Shown here: positions 4,845 to 12,400 of the stretch, one piece after another
How positions within the stretch are numbered: the stretch's first letter is position 1
Layout of the letters: each line of letters starts with the position of its first letter
Source: 2-01-FULL-41-26 sp964587505
Lineage (GTDB): Bacteria > Patescibacteriota > Minisyncoccia > 2-02-FULL-40-12 > GWA2-44-9
Direction: 5' to 3'
DNA: 12,531 nucleotides
Assembly (NCBI GenBank): GCA_964587505.1
Contig: CAZPLD010000019.1
Coordinates: forward strand, 1 to 12,531
Made by a program: the position numbers and the translations under genes
The notes under the pieces: model-generated
Database searches by the model: none
What the model saw: the letters and a program-made list of their open reading frames with translations, nothing else
What the model was told of the DNA's origin: nothing

Positions 4845-6362
4845 ATGAAATATAAACCGGTTATAGGTTTGGAAATTCACGCGGAGCTTAAGACCAAGAC
4901 CAAAATGTTCTGCGATTCTCTCAACGATCCGGACGAAAAACATCCCAATATTAACGTCTGCCCAATTTGCATGGGCCATCCTGGAACACTCCCTGTTATT
5001 AACTACGAAGCGGTTAAAAAAGTAATTATGGCCGGTCTCGCTCTGAACTGTAAAATCGCCGAGGACACTTTTTTTGAAAGAAAAAATTATTTTTATCCCG
5101 ACCTGCCCAAGGGCTACCAGATAACCCAATACCAGAAACCTCTTTGCGAGGGCGGACATTTGGATATTGCCGGTAAAAAAATAAGAATAACGAGGATTCA
5201 TTTGGAAGAAGATGCTGGGCGACTTTATCATCCGCTAGGTAAAGATTATTCACTTGTTGATTATAATCGTGCCGGAGTGCCGTTGATGGAACTTGTCACT
5301 GAACCGGATTTGGAAACAGGATTAGAGGTCAAAAAATTTGCGGAAGAATTGCAGTTAATTTTAAAATATCTTGGCGTGTCAGATGCCGATATGGAGAAGG
5401 GCCAATACCGGATCGAAGTGAATATATCGCTTCGACCGGAAGTTCCAAATTCCAAATTCCAAATTTCCAAGTTGGGGACAAAGGTTGAAATTAAGAATCT
5501 AAATTCCATCAAAGCCGCTTCCGACAGCGTTGACTATGAAATAAAAAGGCAAACTGAACTTTTGGAAGCGGGGGAGAAAGTGGTTCAGGAAACGAGGGGT
5601 TGGGATGATTCAAAGAAAGCCACTGTCAGTCAGCGTTCAAAAGAAGAAGCCCATGATTACAGATATTTTCCCGAACCTGATTTACCCCCGCTTAAGTTTA
5701 CTCCGGCTCAAATTGAGGCCATCAGGGATGGGTTGTTGGAGTTGCCCTCGCAAAGACGAGCGAGATTTGCCCAATATGGCCTTACCGAGGCCCAGATTGA
5801 GATATTTACTGTAGCTCGGCATCTTGGTGACTATTACGAACACGTAGCGACAGAGCTCGATTCTTCCGCTAAGGACTTTCATGTCAAAAAAGGATTGGAA
5901 GGCGATTTTGACAGTGAACCACACTTAGGCAGACGGCTTCATGAGCTTTCAGCTAATTATATTATTACTGAATTTCCGTCGTTAATGAACGCACAAGGAT
6001 TGGAAATCGATGACCTTGAGGGGTTCAAGATTTCTCCGGAAGCATTTGCGGAATTGATGGTTTTGATATTTCATAAAGGACTTTCTTCAACTGGTGCAAA
6101 GGCGGTTCTTAAAGAAATGGCAGAAACCGGCCTACATCCCGAACAGATAATGAAAGAAAAAGACCTCGGCCAAATGTCCGATGCCGGAATGATTGAGTTG
6201 GTTGTTGATGAAACTATTGCAGAAAACCCACAAGCGGTAGAGGATTATAAAAAAGGGAAAGGGGCCTCGCTTAAGTTCTTAATTGGAATGGTAATGCGGA
6301 AAAGTAAAGGCAAAGCAAATCCCCAGATGGTCGAAGAAATAATTAGAGAAAAATTAAAATAA
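4845..6362 (+). CDS. gatB: Asp/Glu-tRNA(Asn/Gln) amidotransferase subunit B
   Basis: A 505-residue GatB. In GatCAB it binds and activates the mischarged Glu-tRNA(Gln) or Asp-tRNA(Asn), using ammonia supplied by GatA. The N-terminal catalytic cradle is well conserved: VIGLEIHAEL (6-15), CPICMGHPGTLPV (39-51), the KNYFYPDLPKGYQITQY block (80-96), RIHLEEDAGR (117-126), DYNRAGVPLMELVTEPD (139-155), GTKVEIKNLNS (211-221), ETRGWDD (249-255) and DYRYFPEPDLPP (271-282). The C-terminal YqeY-type tRNA-binding domain spans about 355-505 (GKGASLKFLIGMVM...KGKANPQ). An insert of about six residues around 200-210 (VPNSKFQIS) is encoded by 7-base tandem repeats and falls in a loop. A 74-codon gene starts immediately after the stop. 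gatA and gatC are not in the window. Confidence 0.96.
   Translation: MKYKPVIGLEIHAELKTKTKMFCDSLNDPDEKHPNINVCPICMGHPGTLPVINYEAVKKVIMAGLALNCKIAEDTFFERKNYFYPDLPKGYQITQYQKPLCEGGHLDIAGKKIRITRIHLEEDAGRLYHPLGKDYSLVDYNRAGVPLMELVTEPDLETGLEVKKFAEELQLILKYLGVSDADMEKGQYRIEVNISLRPEVPNSKFQISKLGTKVEIKNLNSIKAASDSVDYEIKRQTELLEAGEKVVQETRGWDDSKKATVSQRSKEEAHDYRYFPEPDLPPLKFTPAQIEAIRDGLLELPSQRRARFAQYGLTEAQIEIFTVARHLGDYYEHVATELDSSAKDFHVKKGLEGDFDSEPHLGRRLHELSANYIITEFPSLMNAQGLEIDDLEGFKISPEAFAELMVLIFHKGLSSTGAKAVLKEMAETGLHPEQIMKEKDLGQMSDAGMIELVVDETIAENPQAVEDYKKGKGASLKFLIGMVMRKSKGKANPQMVEEIIREKLK
5443..5471 (+). repeat. 7-base tandem array (TTCCAAA) inside gatB
   Basis: Three perfect TTCCAAA units (5443-5449, 5450-5456, 5457-5463), then one extra T and a degenerate TTCCAAG (5465-5471). 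Encodes PNSKFQISK in the loop between LRP and GTKVEIKN. Confidence 0.85.
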
Positions 6363-6587
6363 ATGATAAAAAAAATATTAGCAAAACTGATGAATTTTAC
6401 AGAGCAGAAGGAAGATTTCGCAAAAAGTGCATTCAGGGCCGACCAGAAGGAGCAGGAAAAAATGGCACGGGAACGTCACGAACAAATCATGGTCGGACGA
6501 GATAAAAAATATGTTTCTGAACAGACGGTGCCGACCGAAGGGGAAATACTCGGTCCAAGTGATTCAGGGCTCAAAAAGGAAAAATAA
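6363..6587 (+). CDS. Small charged protein of unknown function, coupled to gatB
   Basis: A 74-residue protein whose ATG directly abuts the gatB stop (TAAATG), with no ribosome site of its own beyond the gatB 3' end, so translation is probably coupled. A short basic amphipathic start (MIKKILAKLMNF) is followed by a highly charged, probably helical middle (QKEQEKMARERHEQIM) and a Gly/Pro/Ser-rich tail ending in KKEK. No membrane span, no cysteine. Its last 17 bases overlap the 3' end of miaA on the other strand. The family is not recognised. Confidence 0.6.
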   Translation: MIKKILAKLMNFTEQKEDFAKSAFRADQKEQEKMARERHEQIMVGRDKKYVSEQTVPTEGEILGPSDSGLKKEK

Positions 6588-7515
6588 ATTTTCTAATTAG
6601 TTTCTCGGCCTCTCTTTGATTTTTTACCCCCTCGGCTCCGCTCGGGGCAAGCCAGTTAATATCTTTGTTTCTTTTAAACCAGGTCATCTGGCGTTTTGAG
6701 TATTTGACGATGGCTTTTAAAAGATTCTGATATTCTTCAGAATCTTTGAATTTTGAATTTTGAATTTTGAATTTTGAACGTTTTAAATATCTGGAGATCC
6801 AGCGGTATTCCAGTCCGAGATTGTCCAGTCGTTTCAAACCTACACCTTGTTTATTTAAGTTAATGACCTCTTTAATCATTCCTTGTTTTAATCTTTTTTC
6901 GAGGCGCAATTTAATTCTTTTCTCCAGGTTCTTCGGTTTTAGTCCGAGCCACAATACTTGATACTTAATACTTGATACTAACTTCGGGATTGGTTTTCCG
7001 GTTGCTTTTAATATTTCCAAAGCCCGTATAAGACGGCGTTTGTTGTGCCGGTCAATTGTTTTGACGCGCTGAAGGTCGAGAGTAGAGAGTTGTTTGAATA
7101 ACTGTTCGGCTGATTTTTTCTCTAATTTTAAGCGCAACTTTTTGTTTGGGGGAACTTCAGGGAGAGCGAGATCTTTTACCAGAGCATCAACGTAAAATCC
7201 CGTACCACCCACAACAAATGGAACCTTGTTTTTACTAAGAATATTTTTTATAGCTTTTTCGCCTAACTTTTTGAAATCGGAAACGGTAAACACCCTTTTG
7301 GGATTGGCCACGTCAAGCAAGTGGTGTTTAGCCAGTCGTTGTTCTTTTTTAGTTACTTTACCTGTGCCGATGTCCATTCCGCGATAAACCTGCCTGGAAT
7401 CGGCCGATATAATTTCGCCACCGAATTTTTGAGCCAAAAAAATGCCCAGATCGGATTTTCCAGATGCTGTGGGTCCGACGATGACGATAATTTTAGTTGA
7501 ATTGATTTCGGTCAT
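6571..7515 (-). CDS. miaA: tRNA dimethylallyltransferase
   Basis: A 314-residue MiaA, normal length. It transfers a dimethylallyl group to N6 of A37 in tRNAs reading UNN codons. Motifs in order: P-loop GPTASGKS (14-21), SADSRQVYRGMDIGTGK (37-53) with the catalytic Asp39, HHLLD (64-68), VVGGTGFYVDAL (101-112), DRHNKRRLIRALEI (155-168), LGLEYRWI (233-240) and YSKRQMTWFKR (272-282). Two loops are built from 7-base repeats: VSSIKYQ (180-186) and SKFKIQNSKFK (247-257). A GC-rich APSGAEGV (290-297) also interrupts the C-terminal tail. Its 3' end overlaps the convergent 74-residue gene by 17 bp; its 5' end faces the membrane protein gene across 50 bp. Confidence 0.96.
   Translation of the reverse strand: MTEINSTKIIVIVGPTASGKSDLGIFLAQKFGGEIISADSRQVYRGMDIGTGKVTKKEQRLAKHHLLDVANPKRVFTVSDFKKLGEKAIKNILSKNKVPFVVGGTGFYVDALVKDLALPEVPPNKKLRLKLEKKSAEQLFKQLSTLDLQRVKTIDRHNKRRLIRALEILKATGKPIPKLVSSIKYQVLWLGLKPKNLEKRIKLRLEKRLKQGMIKEVINLNKQGVGLKRLDNLGLEYRWISRYLKRSKFKIQNSKFKDSEEYQNLLKAIVKYSKRQMTWFKRNKDINWLAPSGAEGVKNQREAEKLIRKFIFPF
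6631..6647. repeat. GC-rich pentamer repeat inside miaA
   Basis: CTCGG, CTCCG, CTCGG in tandem then GG, inside an otherwise AT-rich coding region. On the coding strand it gives APSGAEG (residues 290-296), not part of the usual MiaA fold, located just after the conserved KRQMTWF block. Confidence 0.5.
6744..6778 (-). repeat. 7-base tandem array (TTCAAAA) inside miaA
   Basis: On the plus strand, TTTTGAA four times without error (6751-6778), preceded by CTTTGAA (6744-6750): five units, 35 bp. On the coding strand the unit is TTCAAAA and three units make a 7-residue period (SKFKIQN SKFK). Confidence 0.9.
6954..6981 (-). repeat. 7-base tandem array (CAAGTAT type) inside miaA
   Basis: Plus-strand units ATACTTG, ATACTTA, ATACTTG, ATACTAA (28 bp) in exact 7-base register. 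Encodes about VSSIKYQV in a MiaA loop, between TGKPIPKL and LWLGLKPKN. Confidence 0.85.
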
Positions 7516-7530
7516 TGAAAAAGGTAGTAT
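7502..7530 (+). promoter_or_regulatory. Candidate promoter of the membrane protein gene
   Basis: TTGATT (7502-7507) and TAGTAT (7525-7530) are 17 bp apart, each 4 of 6 to consensus. Start expected near 7537, with AAAGGA (7551-7556) as ribosome site before GTG 7566. Confidence 0.35.
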
Positions 7531-7531
7531 A
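7526..7531 (-). promoter_or_regulatory. Candidate -10 box of miaA
   Basis: TATACT on the minus strand (5 of 6), 10 bases before the miaA ATG, would give a transcript with almost no leader. An alternative extended -10 (TGCTAACAT, 7564-7556) lies farther upstream. The two candidates overlap the divergent promoter of the membrane gene. Confidence 0.3.
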
Positions 7532-7565
7532 GATGAAGTTTCTTTCCAATAAAGGATGTTAGCAT

Positions 7566-8162
7566 GTGAGGAAGAAAATAGCCAAACCTCTTGAGCTTTG
7601 GTCAGTTTTCCTTCTTGTTGGCGTATACTATGTATCGTATTTCAACCCAGATTTGGTTATTACTCCAATACTTCTGTTAAATAATCATTCAAAGCTGTGG
7701 GTGGTGTTTGTCGTCGGTTCCATTGGCTTCCTTGAAATGTTGGGCGGCTATATGGGATGGTCGGGAACGAGAGGTCTAGTCGAGAAGTGGCTCAAAGATA
7801 AGGAATTTGTTAATAAATTAAAAGGTGAGGAAAGGGCAGATAATTTTGTAGAAGGCCTCGAGATACGCTTAACTAGAAAGTATTTAAAATTTACAGACAA
7901 CAAGGACTATTACGAAGAGCCAGTTTCCAAAGTGTGGCTTTTCCGCAATATAGACATAGTTTTTAAGTGGCTTATCTTTGTTTTGAAAAGCGGGGGGTTG
8001 CTTATGATGTTTGTCTTTGGCTTAATCCCTATACCGGGTTTTCGTGTAATACCAGATGTATTGTGTGGAAGTGCCAGGTGGAAAATGGGATTTATCGCTT
8101 TGTCTGCCGGCAACTTTTTGAAAACGGTCGGGATGGTTTATGGTTGGAGCCGAATCCTTTAG
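7566..8162 (+). CDS. Multi-spanning membrane protein of unknown function
   Basis: A 198-residue protein beginning at GTG (the ATG two bases earlier is followed directly by TGA), with AAAGGA (7551-7556) nine bases before it. Hydrophobic spans at about residues 11-25, 45-62, 131-152 and 173-192 are separated by a cytoplasm-like, highly charged loop (about 67-128). The segment IPIPGFRVIPDVLCGSARW (154-172) contains a PGxR element followed by a Gly-containing helix, which recalls the VTT/DedA-type motif, but the match is weak and the protein is short for that family. It is divergent from miaA and ends in a terminator shared with thrS. Confidence 0.7.
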   Translation: MRKKIAKPLELWSVFLLVGVYYVSYFNPDLVITPILLLNNHSKLWVVFVVGSIGFLEMLGGYMGWSGTRGLVEKWLKDKEFVNKLKGEERADNFVEGLEIRLTRKYLKFTDNKDYYEEPVSKVWLFRNIDIVFKWLIFVLKSGGLLMMFVFGLIPIPGFRVIPDVLCGSARWKMGFIALSAGNFLKTVGMVYGWSRIL

Positions 8163-8163
8163 T

Positions 8164-8188
8164 AAAAAGTCCTGAATCAGGACTTTTT
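8164..8188. terminator. Bidirectional terminator between the membrane gene and thrS
   Basis: AAAAAGTCCTG, loop AAT, CAGGACTTTTT: an 11-bp stem with T-runs on both strands, serving the convergent genes. The thrS stop codon (TGA, 8179-8177) lies within the loop and arm. Confidence 0.9.
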
Positions 8189-9403
8189 TGTTTTAACTTC
8201 TTCGGATATTTTTTCGATAAAATCGTCGAGTTTCACCTGGCCAATATCGCCCTTACCTCTTTTTCTGACAGCTACGGATTTGGCCTCAACTTCTTTTTCG
8301 CCGGCTACAAGCAAGTAGGGAATTTTTTGTAATTCGGCTTCTCGAATTTTTTTACCCAATGTCTCGTTGTTTTTATTTATTTCTGCGCGTATTCCTTCGG
8401 CTTTTAATTTCTCATATACTTTTTCAGCCCACTCATTTTGCTTGTCGGATATCGGCAGAACTTCAACTTGGACTGGGGACAGCCACAAAGGCAATGCTCC
8501 GCCGGTATGTTCGAGAAGAATGCCAATGAATCTTTCAAAAGAACCGAAAATAGCTCTATGGATTACGGCCGGCTTCTCTCTCTCCCCAGCTTCATTGGTG
8601 TATTTAATGTCGAATTTTGCCGGAAGCATCGCAATGTCTATTTGCGCCGTTCCCAGCTGCCAGTCTCGATCTTGCGAATCCAGCAAGTGCATCTCGATTT
8701 TTGGGCCATAAAAAGCTCCTTCGCCTTTGGCGATAGTGTATTTTACTTTTGATTTTTTGAGTGCTTCCTCAAGGTTTTTTTCGGCCTGATTCCAGTCAGG
8801 AACTTCGCCCTGGTATTTTTCGGGACGGGTGGCGAGGACATAAGTTGTCTCAAATCCGAATAATGCATAGAAATCGGTTACGGTCTTGATAATTTTTGTA
8901 ACCTCTGCCTCGGTTTGTTCGGGCAAGCAGAATATATGAGCATCGTCCATTGTGATTTGACGAACTCGGAAAAGTCCGCCCAAAGTGCCGGAGAGCTCGT
9001 TTCGGTGCAGTCGGCCAATCTCGGCCAGACGCAAAGGCAAATCACGATAACTTCGAGTTTGAGCGTTATAGACGTAGGTTGACTCTGGACAGTTCATCGG
9101 CTTCAGTACTAAAACCTCTTTTTCGTCCCGGGGGTTGGCGAAGTAAAACATATTGTCCCGGTAGTGCTGCCAATGGCCTGATTGCTCAAAGTGCTCTTTC
9201 TTTACAAGGATAGGCGTTGATATCTCCTGATAATCCTCGGTGTCGTTTATTTCTCGGGCGACTTTTTCCAGTTCTTTGAAAATTATCATGCCCTTGGCGT
9301 GCCAAAATGGTGCTCCAGGGGCGATTTCATGGAAACTAAAAAGATCCAAGGCCTGGCCAATGTCACGGTGGTCTTGTTTGGAGGTTTTTATGTCTTTGTT
9401 CAT
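8177..9403 (-). CDS. thrS: Threonyl-tRNA synthetase, short form without N-terminal editing domains
   Basis: A 408-residue ThrRS; full-length bacterial forms are about 640. It contains the class II catalytic core and the C-terminal anticodon-binding domain only. Zinc ligands are C105 (PMNCPES), H156 (DDAHIF) and H282 (VIHRA), with spacings of 51 and 126 that equal those of the E. coli enzyme. Motif 2 is RLAEIGRLHRNELSG (125-139), motif 3 about 279-308 (VIHRAIFGSFERFIG...LPLWLSP). The anticodon-binding domain is about 311-405. The TGS and editing (N2) domains are absent: only 47 bp separate the start from dnaE, leaving no room for them. A perfect TATAAT lies just upstream, and dnaE read-through is also possible. 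Confidence 0.95.
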   Translation of the reverse strand: MNKDIKTSKQDHRDIGQALDLFSFHEIAPGAPFWHAKGMIIFKELEKVAREINDTEDYQEISTPILVKKEHFEQSGHWQHYRDNMFYFANPRDEKEVLVLKPMNCPESTYVYNAQTRSYRDLPLRLAEIGRLHRNELSGTLGGLFRVRQITMDDAHIFCLPEQTEAEVTKIIKTVTDFYALFGFETTYVLATRPEKYQGEVPDWNQAEKNLEEALKKSKVKYTIAKGEGAFYGPKIEMHLLDSQDRDWQLGTAQIDIAMLPAKFDIKYTNEAGEREKPAVIHRAIFGSFERFIGILLEHTGGALPLWLSPVQVEVLPISDKQNEWAEKVYEKLKAEGIRAEINKNNETLGKKIREAELQKIPYLLVAGEKEVEAKSVAVRKRGKGDIGQVKLDDFIEKISEEVKTKKS

Positions 9404-9425
9404 ATAATCTATTTAGAATAACAAA

Positions 9426-9431
9426 ATTATA
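9426..9431 (-). promoter_or_regulatory. Candidate -10 box of thrS
   Basis: A perfect TATAAT on the minus strand, 22 bases before the thrS ATG, inside the AT-rich dnaE-thrS gap. No clear -35 at 16-18 bp; there is no terminator between the two genes, so thrS may also be read from dnaE. Confidence 0.4.
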
Positions 9432-9450
9432 GGATAAATCAAAGATTTTT

Positions 9451-12400
9451 TTATGCAGGAGATATGAGTGGTCTTACTTCGTCGCAGAGGAATTTGAGAG
9501 AGCCGTCGCGGTCGTTTATTTTGCCGCGGGCTACAACAACATTATTTTCTTTCCAGGCCTCGGGATTTTTTTCAAGGACATTCGGGAAGACGACAACCTC
9601 AATTTTGGAAGTAAGATCTTCAACCACAGAGAAAATCATCGGCCGGCCGGTTTTGGTTACTATTTTTTGAATGCGGGTAATCATGCCGCCTATTTTTATT
9701 GTACTGGAGGTATCCACGACGATGTTTTTTATGGGAACAACATTTTCCAGTTTTAACTGAGTTTGATAGCTGTTTAAGGGGTGATCGGAAACAAATAACC
9801 CTAAAAGCTCTTTTTCCCAAATTAATTTTTCCCATGGTTTTGCCGGTTCAGCCGGAGAAAGGCGGAATGCGGAGAGTTCTGTTTTGTCGGTATTGCCGAA
9901 TAAACTAACTTGTCCCATTGACGATTGTTTTTGTTTTTCCCGGGCATAAGAAAGCAGATTTTCCATATTTACCAGCAGCATATTTCTGTCGCCGAATTCA
10001 TCGACGGCTCCACAGCGGATAAGCGACTCAACGGATTTTTTATTCAAGTCTTTATTATGAATTCTGGTCACAAAATCCTCGATATTTTTGTAAGAGCCTT
10101 TGTTTTCCCGTTCGGCGATAATGGCATCGGCAATATTTTCACCGAGGTTTTTAATAGTTAAAAGACCGAAACGAATTTGATCAGAAGGTTGTAGGTTGTT
10201 AGTTGTAGGTTGTTGGTTCTTTATTACCGTAAAATCCTTGGAAGAGCTGTTGATATCCGGCGGTAAAACAGGAATACCCATTCGTTGGCATTCGGCGATG
10301 ACCTCGGATATTTTTTCCGTATCACCGGCTTCTGCCGTAAGAACGGCGCACATGTATTCAGCTGGGAAGTTAGCTTTCATGTACGCGGTCTGGTAGGCAA
10401 CACGTCCGTAACAGGCGGCATGGGCTTTATTGAAACCATATCCTTGAAAAGGTTCAAATAAATTCCAAATCTGTTCTGCTTGGCCCTTGGTCATTGAACT
10501 GTGGGTCTGGCACCCTTGAACGAAAATCTCATGCTGTTTGGCCATTTCAAGAGGAATTTTTTTCCCCACTGCTTTTCTAAATTTATCAACCGATTCCCAA
10601 TTGTAGCCGGCCAGTTCCATAGCCGTGAACAAAAGATCGTCTTGGTAAACTAAAATGCCATATGATTTGGCAAGAAACTTTTCTGCTTTTGGGTGAAAAT
10701 AACTTATCTTGTTCCGGCCTTGTTTGCGGGCGATATATTCAGGAATATTATTTATTGGTCCGGGGCGATACAGCGCTACCATGGCGTTGATATCGTGGAT
10801 AGTGGTTGGTTTAAGTTCTGTGAGGTATTTGGTCATGCCGGACCCGTTTAATTGAAAAAGCCCTTCGGTTTCGCCTTTAGCCAGCATTGCGAAAGTCTTT
10901 TTGTCATCGAAAGGAATCTTTTCGATATCTATAGCAGTGTTTCGATGTTTCTTAACCAAAGAAACTGCATTTTCTAAAATAGCCAAGTTACGGATGCCTA
11001 AAAAATCCAGTTTCGTAAGCCCAACGCCGTCTTCACCGACTGTATACATATCGTATTGAGTGATTAGGTTGTCTTCTCCCTTAGGGTCAAATTGAAGCGG
11101 TACATATTGAATTAGCGGTTTAGGAGCGATTACTACGCCGGCGGCATGGACTGAAACATGGCGGACAGTGCCTTCCAGTTTTTCTGCGACATCAAGGATT
11201 TGACGGGATTCCAGATCCCGTTCGTAAAGATTTTTCAAAGCAGGTTCGATTTCCATAGCCCTTTTTATGGTCATAGGAAAACCCTGTGAGCCCACTGGGA
11301 TAAGCTTGGCGATCCTGTCGCCGACTTCATATGATTTTCCTGTGGCTCGAGCCACATCGCGAACCGCTCCGCGGGCGAGCATTGTGCCAAATGTGCCTAT
11401 CTGGGCGACCTTGTCAGCACCATATTTCTTTTTTGCGTATTCAATAACTTCTTGTCTTCTGTTGTCGGCAAAGTCCATATCAATATCTGGAGCTGTTGGT
11501 CGGAATGGATTAAGAAATCTTTCGAATGGAAGCTGGAAGTCTATGGGATTAACGTGGGTGATACCGGAGAGGTAAGACACAAGCGAACCGGCAACTGAAC
11601 CGCGAACTGTAGTATATATATTTGATTCATGGGCAAATCGAAGCAGATCGGCAACAACGAGGAAGTAGGGCGAGTAATCTTTTTGTTGAAAGTTTTTGCT
11701 TTCAATTATCTCAAGTTCATAGCGTCGCCGTGCTTCTATTTCTGGATTGTTGTCTAAACCGCGCTCTTTTGCTCCTTGCCGGGTTAACTTATCAAGCATT
11801 TGGCCGGCTGTTTTGCCGGGTTCAAGAGCAAAATCCGGGAAAATAAATTTTCCCAAAGTTAATTCTACATTGCACCTCTCGGCAATTTTTTCTGTGTTTT
11901 CAACGGCTTCGGGAATATCCCGAAACCACTCAAGCGCCTCTTCGGTCGAAATAAAGTGATAATGGCCGTTGCCGGAAAAGATAGCGGTGTCTCCTATGTC
12001 GGTATTTGTTGAAATAGCGACTAATGTTTTGTGAGCGAGTGCGTCGTCTGGATGCAGATAGTGCGAATCTTGAGTAGCGACCAAGGGAATATTCAACTTG
12101 CGGGAAAATTCAATGAGAGTATTTTTCCATTCCTGGAAAAATTCTACATCTGGATGGTGCATTATTTCCAGATAATAATTTTCCGGGCCGAAGATTGCTT
12201 GATATTCCCGTATGACTTCTTCGGCCTTTTCTTTATTTCCGGATTGAATAGCCCTTCCAAGCTCGCTGCCCGGACAGCCGGAAAGCGCGATAAGTCCCTC
12301 GGCATGAGCGCGGAGAAGGTCTTTGTCCACGCGGGGCTTGTAATAATATCCTTCTATGTGGGCAGCGGTAGTGAGTTTAATCAGGTTTTGGTAGCCGGTG

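Noticed and set aside
6744..6778. CRISPR array
   Set aside because: Repeats are 7 bases with no spacers and are in frame in a conserved gene.
1862..9403. Alternative genetic code with UGA as glycine
   Set aside because: UGA ends several genes at sensible lengths and in terminator stems, with no in-frame UGA in the conserved proteins.
9404..9450. N-terminal extension of thrS with missing domains
   Set aside because: Only 47 AT-rich bases separate it from the dnaE stop, too short for the TGS and editing domains.
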